The notes under the pieces are model-generated. The model had not been told where the DNA came from and ran no database searches. It saw only the letters and a program-made list of their open reading frames with translations. 7,189 bases of DNA from Finegoldia magna (GTDB lineage Bacteria; Bacillota; Clostridia; Tissierellales; Peptoniphilaceae), in assembly GCF_018371055.1 (NCBI RefSeq), contig NZ_JAGYZD010000075.1:1-7189 (forward strand), in the 5' to 3' direction. The translations under genes and the position numbers were made by a program. This document shows positions 5,892 to 7,189 of the stretch, piece after piece (positions within the stretch are counted from its first letter, which is position 1; each line of letters starts with the position of its first letter).

Positions 5892-7146
5892 TTCTTTCGA
5901 TATTTGCGCCCAACTTTTTGAATTTGGAAACAATATCGTCGTATCCTCTGTCAATGTGATAAATATCTGTAACATTTGTAGTTCCATCTGCTACAAGTCC
6001 CGCCAAAATCAAAGCCGCTCCAGCTCTCAAATCGGTGGACTTCACAGTAGCTCCTTGAAGAGAATCTACTCCTGCAATGCTCGCTTCATTTCCTTCAGTC
6101 GCAATAGCAGCGCCCATTTTTTGAAGTTGTTCCACATGCATAAATCTATTTTCAAAAACAGTTTCTTCTACACTGCTTTGACCCTTGCACACAGTCATCA
6201 ACGCCATAAATTGTGCTTGCACATCTGTAGGAAAACCAGGATATGGCAAAGTTTTAATCTTCGTTCCTTTTAATCTACCAGTGGAAATAACTCTGATAGA
6301 ATCTTCGTCCTCGTTTTCAATAACCTCACAACCAACTTCACGAAGCTTTGCGATAATCGGCATAATATGAGATGAAATACAATTTTTCACAGTAACATCT
6401 CCACGTGTAATCGCACTTGCCACCATAAAAGTCGCAGCTTCTATTCTATCTGGAATAATTGTGTGTTTTGCACCGTATAACTTGTCAACGCCGACAATTC
6501 TAATTGTAGAAGTACCAGCGCCACGAACCTTCGCGCCCAATTTGTTCAAGAAACTTGCCAAATCTACGATTTCTGGTTCCTTAGCAGCATTTTCGATAAC
6601 AGTTTCTCCCTTTGCCATCGTCGCTGCCATCATTATATTTTGAGTCGCGCCAACGCTTGGAAAATCCAAATAAATTTCCCCTCCAATCAAACCATCCTTT
6701 GCGATAGCTTCTATCTTTTCGTCAGTCGATTCAATCTCAGCACCCAATGACTTAAATCCTTTTAAATGCAAATCCACAGGTCTCGAACCAATCGCACATC
6801 CACCTGGCAAATACGTCTTAGTTTCACCAAGTCTAGTCAACAAAGGTCCCATTACTAAAAATGAAGCCCTCATCTTGTTCATCAATTCGTGTGGAGTCAC
6901 AGAATTATTGACATTGCTACTATCTATCTCAACCTTATTCTTATCCAAATAAGTTACTTTTGATCCCAATTCTTCTAAAACTTTCAATATAATTGAAACA
7001 TCCTTTAACTTCGGAACATCTTCTAAAATTATCGGCTCAGTTCCTAAAAGAGATGCTGCTATAATAGGAAGCGCTGAGTTTTTGGCGCCGTCAATCTTGA
7101 CCTCGCCCTTCAAATTTAAACTTTTTTTTACTTGTATAACTTCCAA
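5875..7146 (-). CDS. murA: UDP-N-acetylglucosamine 1-carboxyvinyltransferase (MurA), TTG start
   Basis: MurA transfers the enolpyruvyl group of phosphoenolpyruvate to UDP-GlcNAc in the cytoplasm, the first committed step of peptidoglycan synthesis and the fosfomycin target. From the TTG at 7146-7144 the protein has 423 residues, close to the 419 of E. coli. Key residues, numbered from TTG: DGAKNSALP with K22 and N23; the loop LPGGCAIGSRPVDLHL with catalytic C117 (E. coli C115), predicting fosfomycin sensitivity; PGFPTDVQAQF with D308; DLRAGAAL; and IYHIDRGYDDI near the end. An in-frame ATG at 7158 would add four residues, but it overlaps the GGAGG ribosome site (7156-7152), which lies 5 bases before the TTG, and it has no site of its own. 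An A8 run (7129-7122) occurs in codons 6-9. Bacillota often carry two MurA paralogues; which one this is cannot be told. A terminator follows. Confidence 0.97.
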   Translation of the reverse strand: MEVIQVKKSLNLKGEVKIDGAKNSALPIIAASLLGTEPIILEDVPKLKDVSIILKVLEELGSKVTYLDKNKVEIDSSNVNNSVTPHELMNKMRASFLVMGPLLTRLGETKTYLPGGCAIGSRPVDLHLKGFKSLGAEIESTDEKIEAIAKDGLIGGEIYLDFPSVGATQNIMMAATMAKGETVIENAAKEPEIVDLASFLNKLGAKVRGAGTSTIRIVGVDKLYGAKHTIIPDRIEAATFMVASAITRGDVTVKNCISSHIMPIIAKLREVGCEVIENEDEDSIRVISTGRLKGTKIKTLPYPGFPTDVQAQFMALMTVCKGQSSVEETVFENRFMHVEQLQKMGAAIATEGNEASIAGVDSLQGATVKSTDLRAGAALILAGLVADGTTNVTDIYHIDRGYDDIVSKFKKLGANIERIEIED

Positions 7147-7151
7147 AATAA

Positions 7152-7156
7152 CCTCC
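7152..7156 (-). promoter_or_regulatory. Ribosome binding site GGAGG that decides the murA start
   Basis: GGAGG followed by 5 bases (TTATT) precedes the TTG at 7146. The alternative ATG at 7158-7156 contributes the first G of the motif, so it cannot use this site. This favours the TTG. Confidence 0.8.
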
Positions 7157-7158
7157 AT

Positions 7159-7189
7159 CAGTCATTCGTTTTTCTTGTTTATATATAAA
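7159..7189 (-). promoter_or_regulatory. AT-rich murA upstream leader with possible -10
   Basis: These 31 bases hold no gene. TATATA, read on the minus strand near 7186-7181, could be a -10 element, but the -35 region would lie outside the window. The upstream neighbour is not visible, so an operon with earlier genes is equally possible. Confidence 0.25.

Noticed and set aside
5563..6643. Plus-strand open frames opposite the recD2 start and murA
   Set aside because: Antisense to strongly conserved genes; one would also run through the murA terminator.
7156..7158. ATG start for murA giving 427 residues
   Set aside because: It overlaps the GGAGG site and has no ribosome site upstream; the TTG at 7146 is better placed.
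1..7189. CRISPR array, tRNA/rRNA genes, insertion sequence or prophage signatures
   Set aside because: No regularly spaced repeats, no cloverleaf-like GC-rich block, no transposase or integrase motifs, and all long frames are housekeeping or unknown single-copy genes.

Overview
The window is AT-rich, ordinary chromosomal DNA from a low-GC Gram-positive bacterium. Evidence for this is the strong AGGAGG-type ribosome binding sites, U-tailed intrinsic terminators, a TTG start on murA, and Bacillota-type RecD2, ComF and MurA proteins. A pyruvate formate-lyase points to mixed-acid or anaerobic fermentation. The overall look fits an anaerobic coccus of the Finegoldia/Peptoniphilus kind, but that is an impression from protein style and was not tested by any search.

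Layout: 1-1358 (minus) is the N-terminal 60% of pyruvate formate-lyase, cut by the window edge. 1359-1529 is a divergent intergenic region, the richest regulatory stretch here. It carries a perfect 14-bp palindrome of the TGTGA-N6-TCAC type (Crp/Fnr or Rex like), a near-consensus Fur-type box and a third inverted repeat. 1530-2042 (plus) is a small two-helix membrane protein with a TPR-like tail and no recognised function. A bidirectional terminator (2022-2058) separates it from the converging minus-strand genes.

2057-5811 (minus) is a compact three-gene unit, transcribed recD2 > comF > neutral zinc metallopeptidase. RecD2 is an SF1B 5'-3' DNA helicase, and comF (a ComFC-type phosphoribosyltransferase-fold protein) overlaps its end by 14 bases. 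A membrane-anchored zinc peptidase of the YpfJ/KPN_02809 type follows 49 bases after comF. 5875-7146 (minus) is murA, which makes the first committed peptidoglycan precursor. It ends in a terminator hairpin, and a candidate promoter for the recD2 unit overlaps that hairpin so that its own transcripts would not form it.

No RNA genes, CRISPR arrays, insertion sequences or phage remnants are visible. I see no convincing new defence or mobile system. The points most worth a second look are the pflB regulatory region, the murA-recD2 junction, the helicase-ComF pairing with an altered PRPP loop, and the unknown membrane protein.
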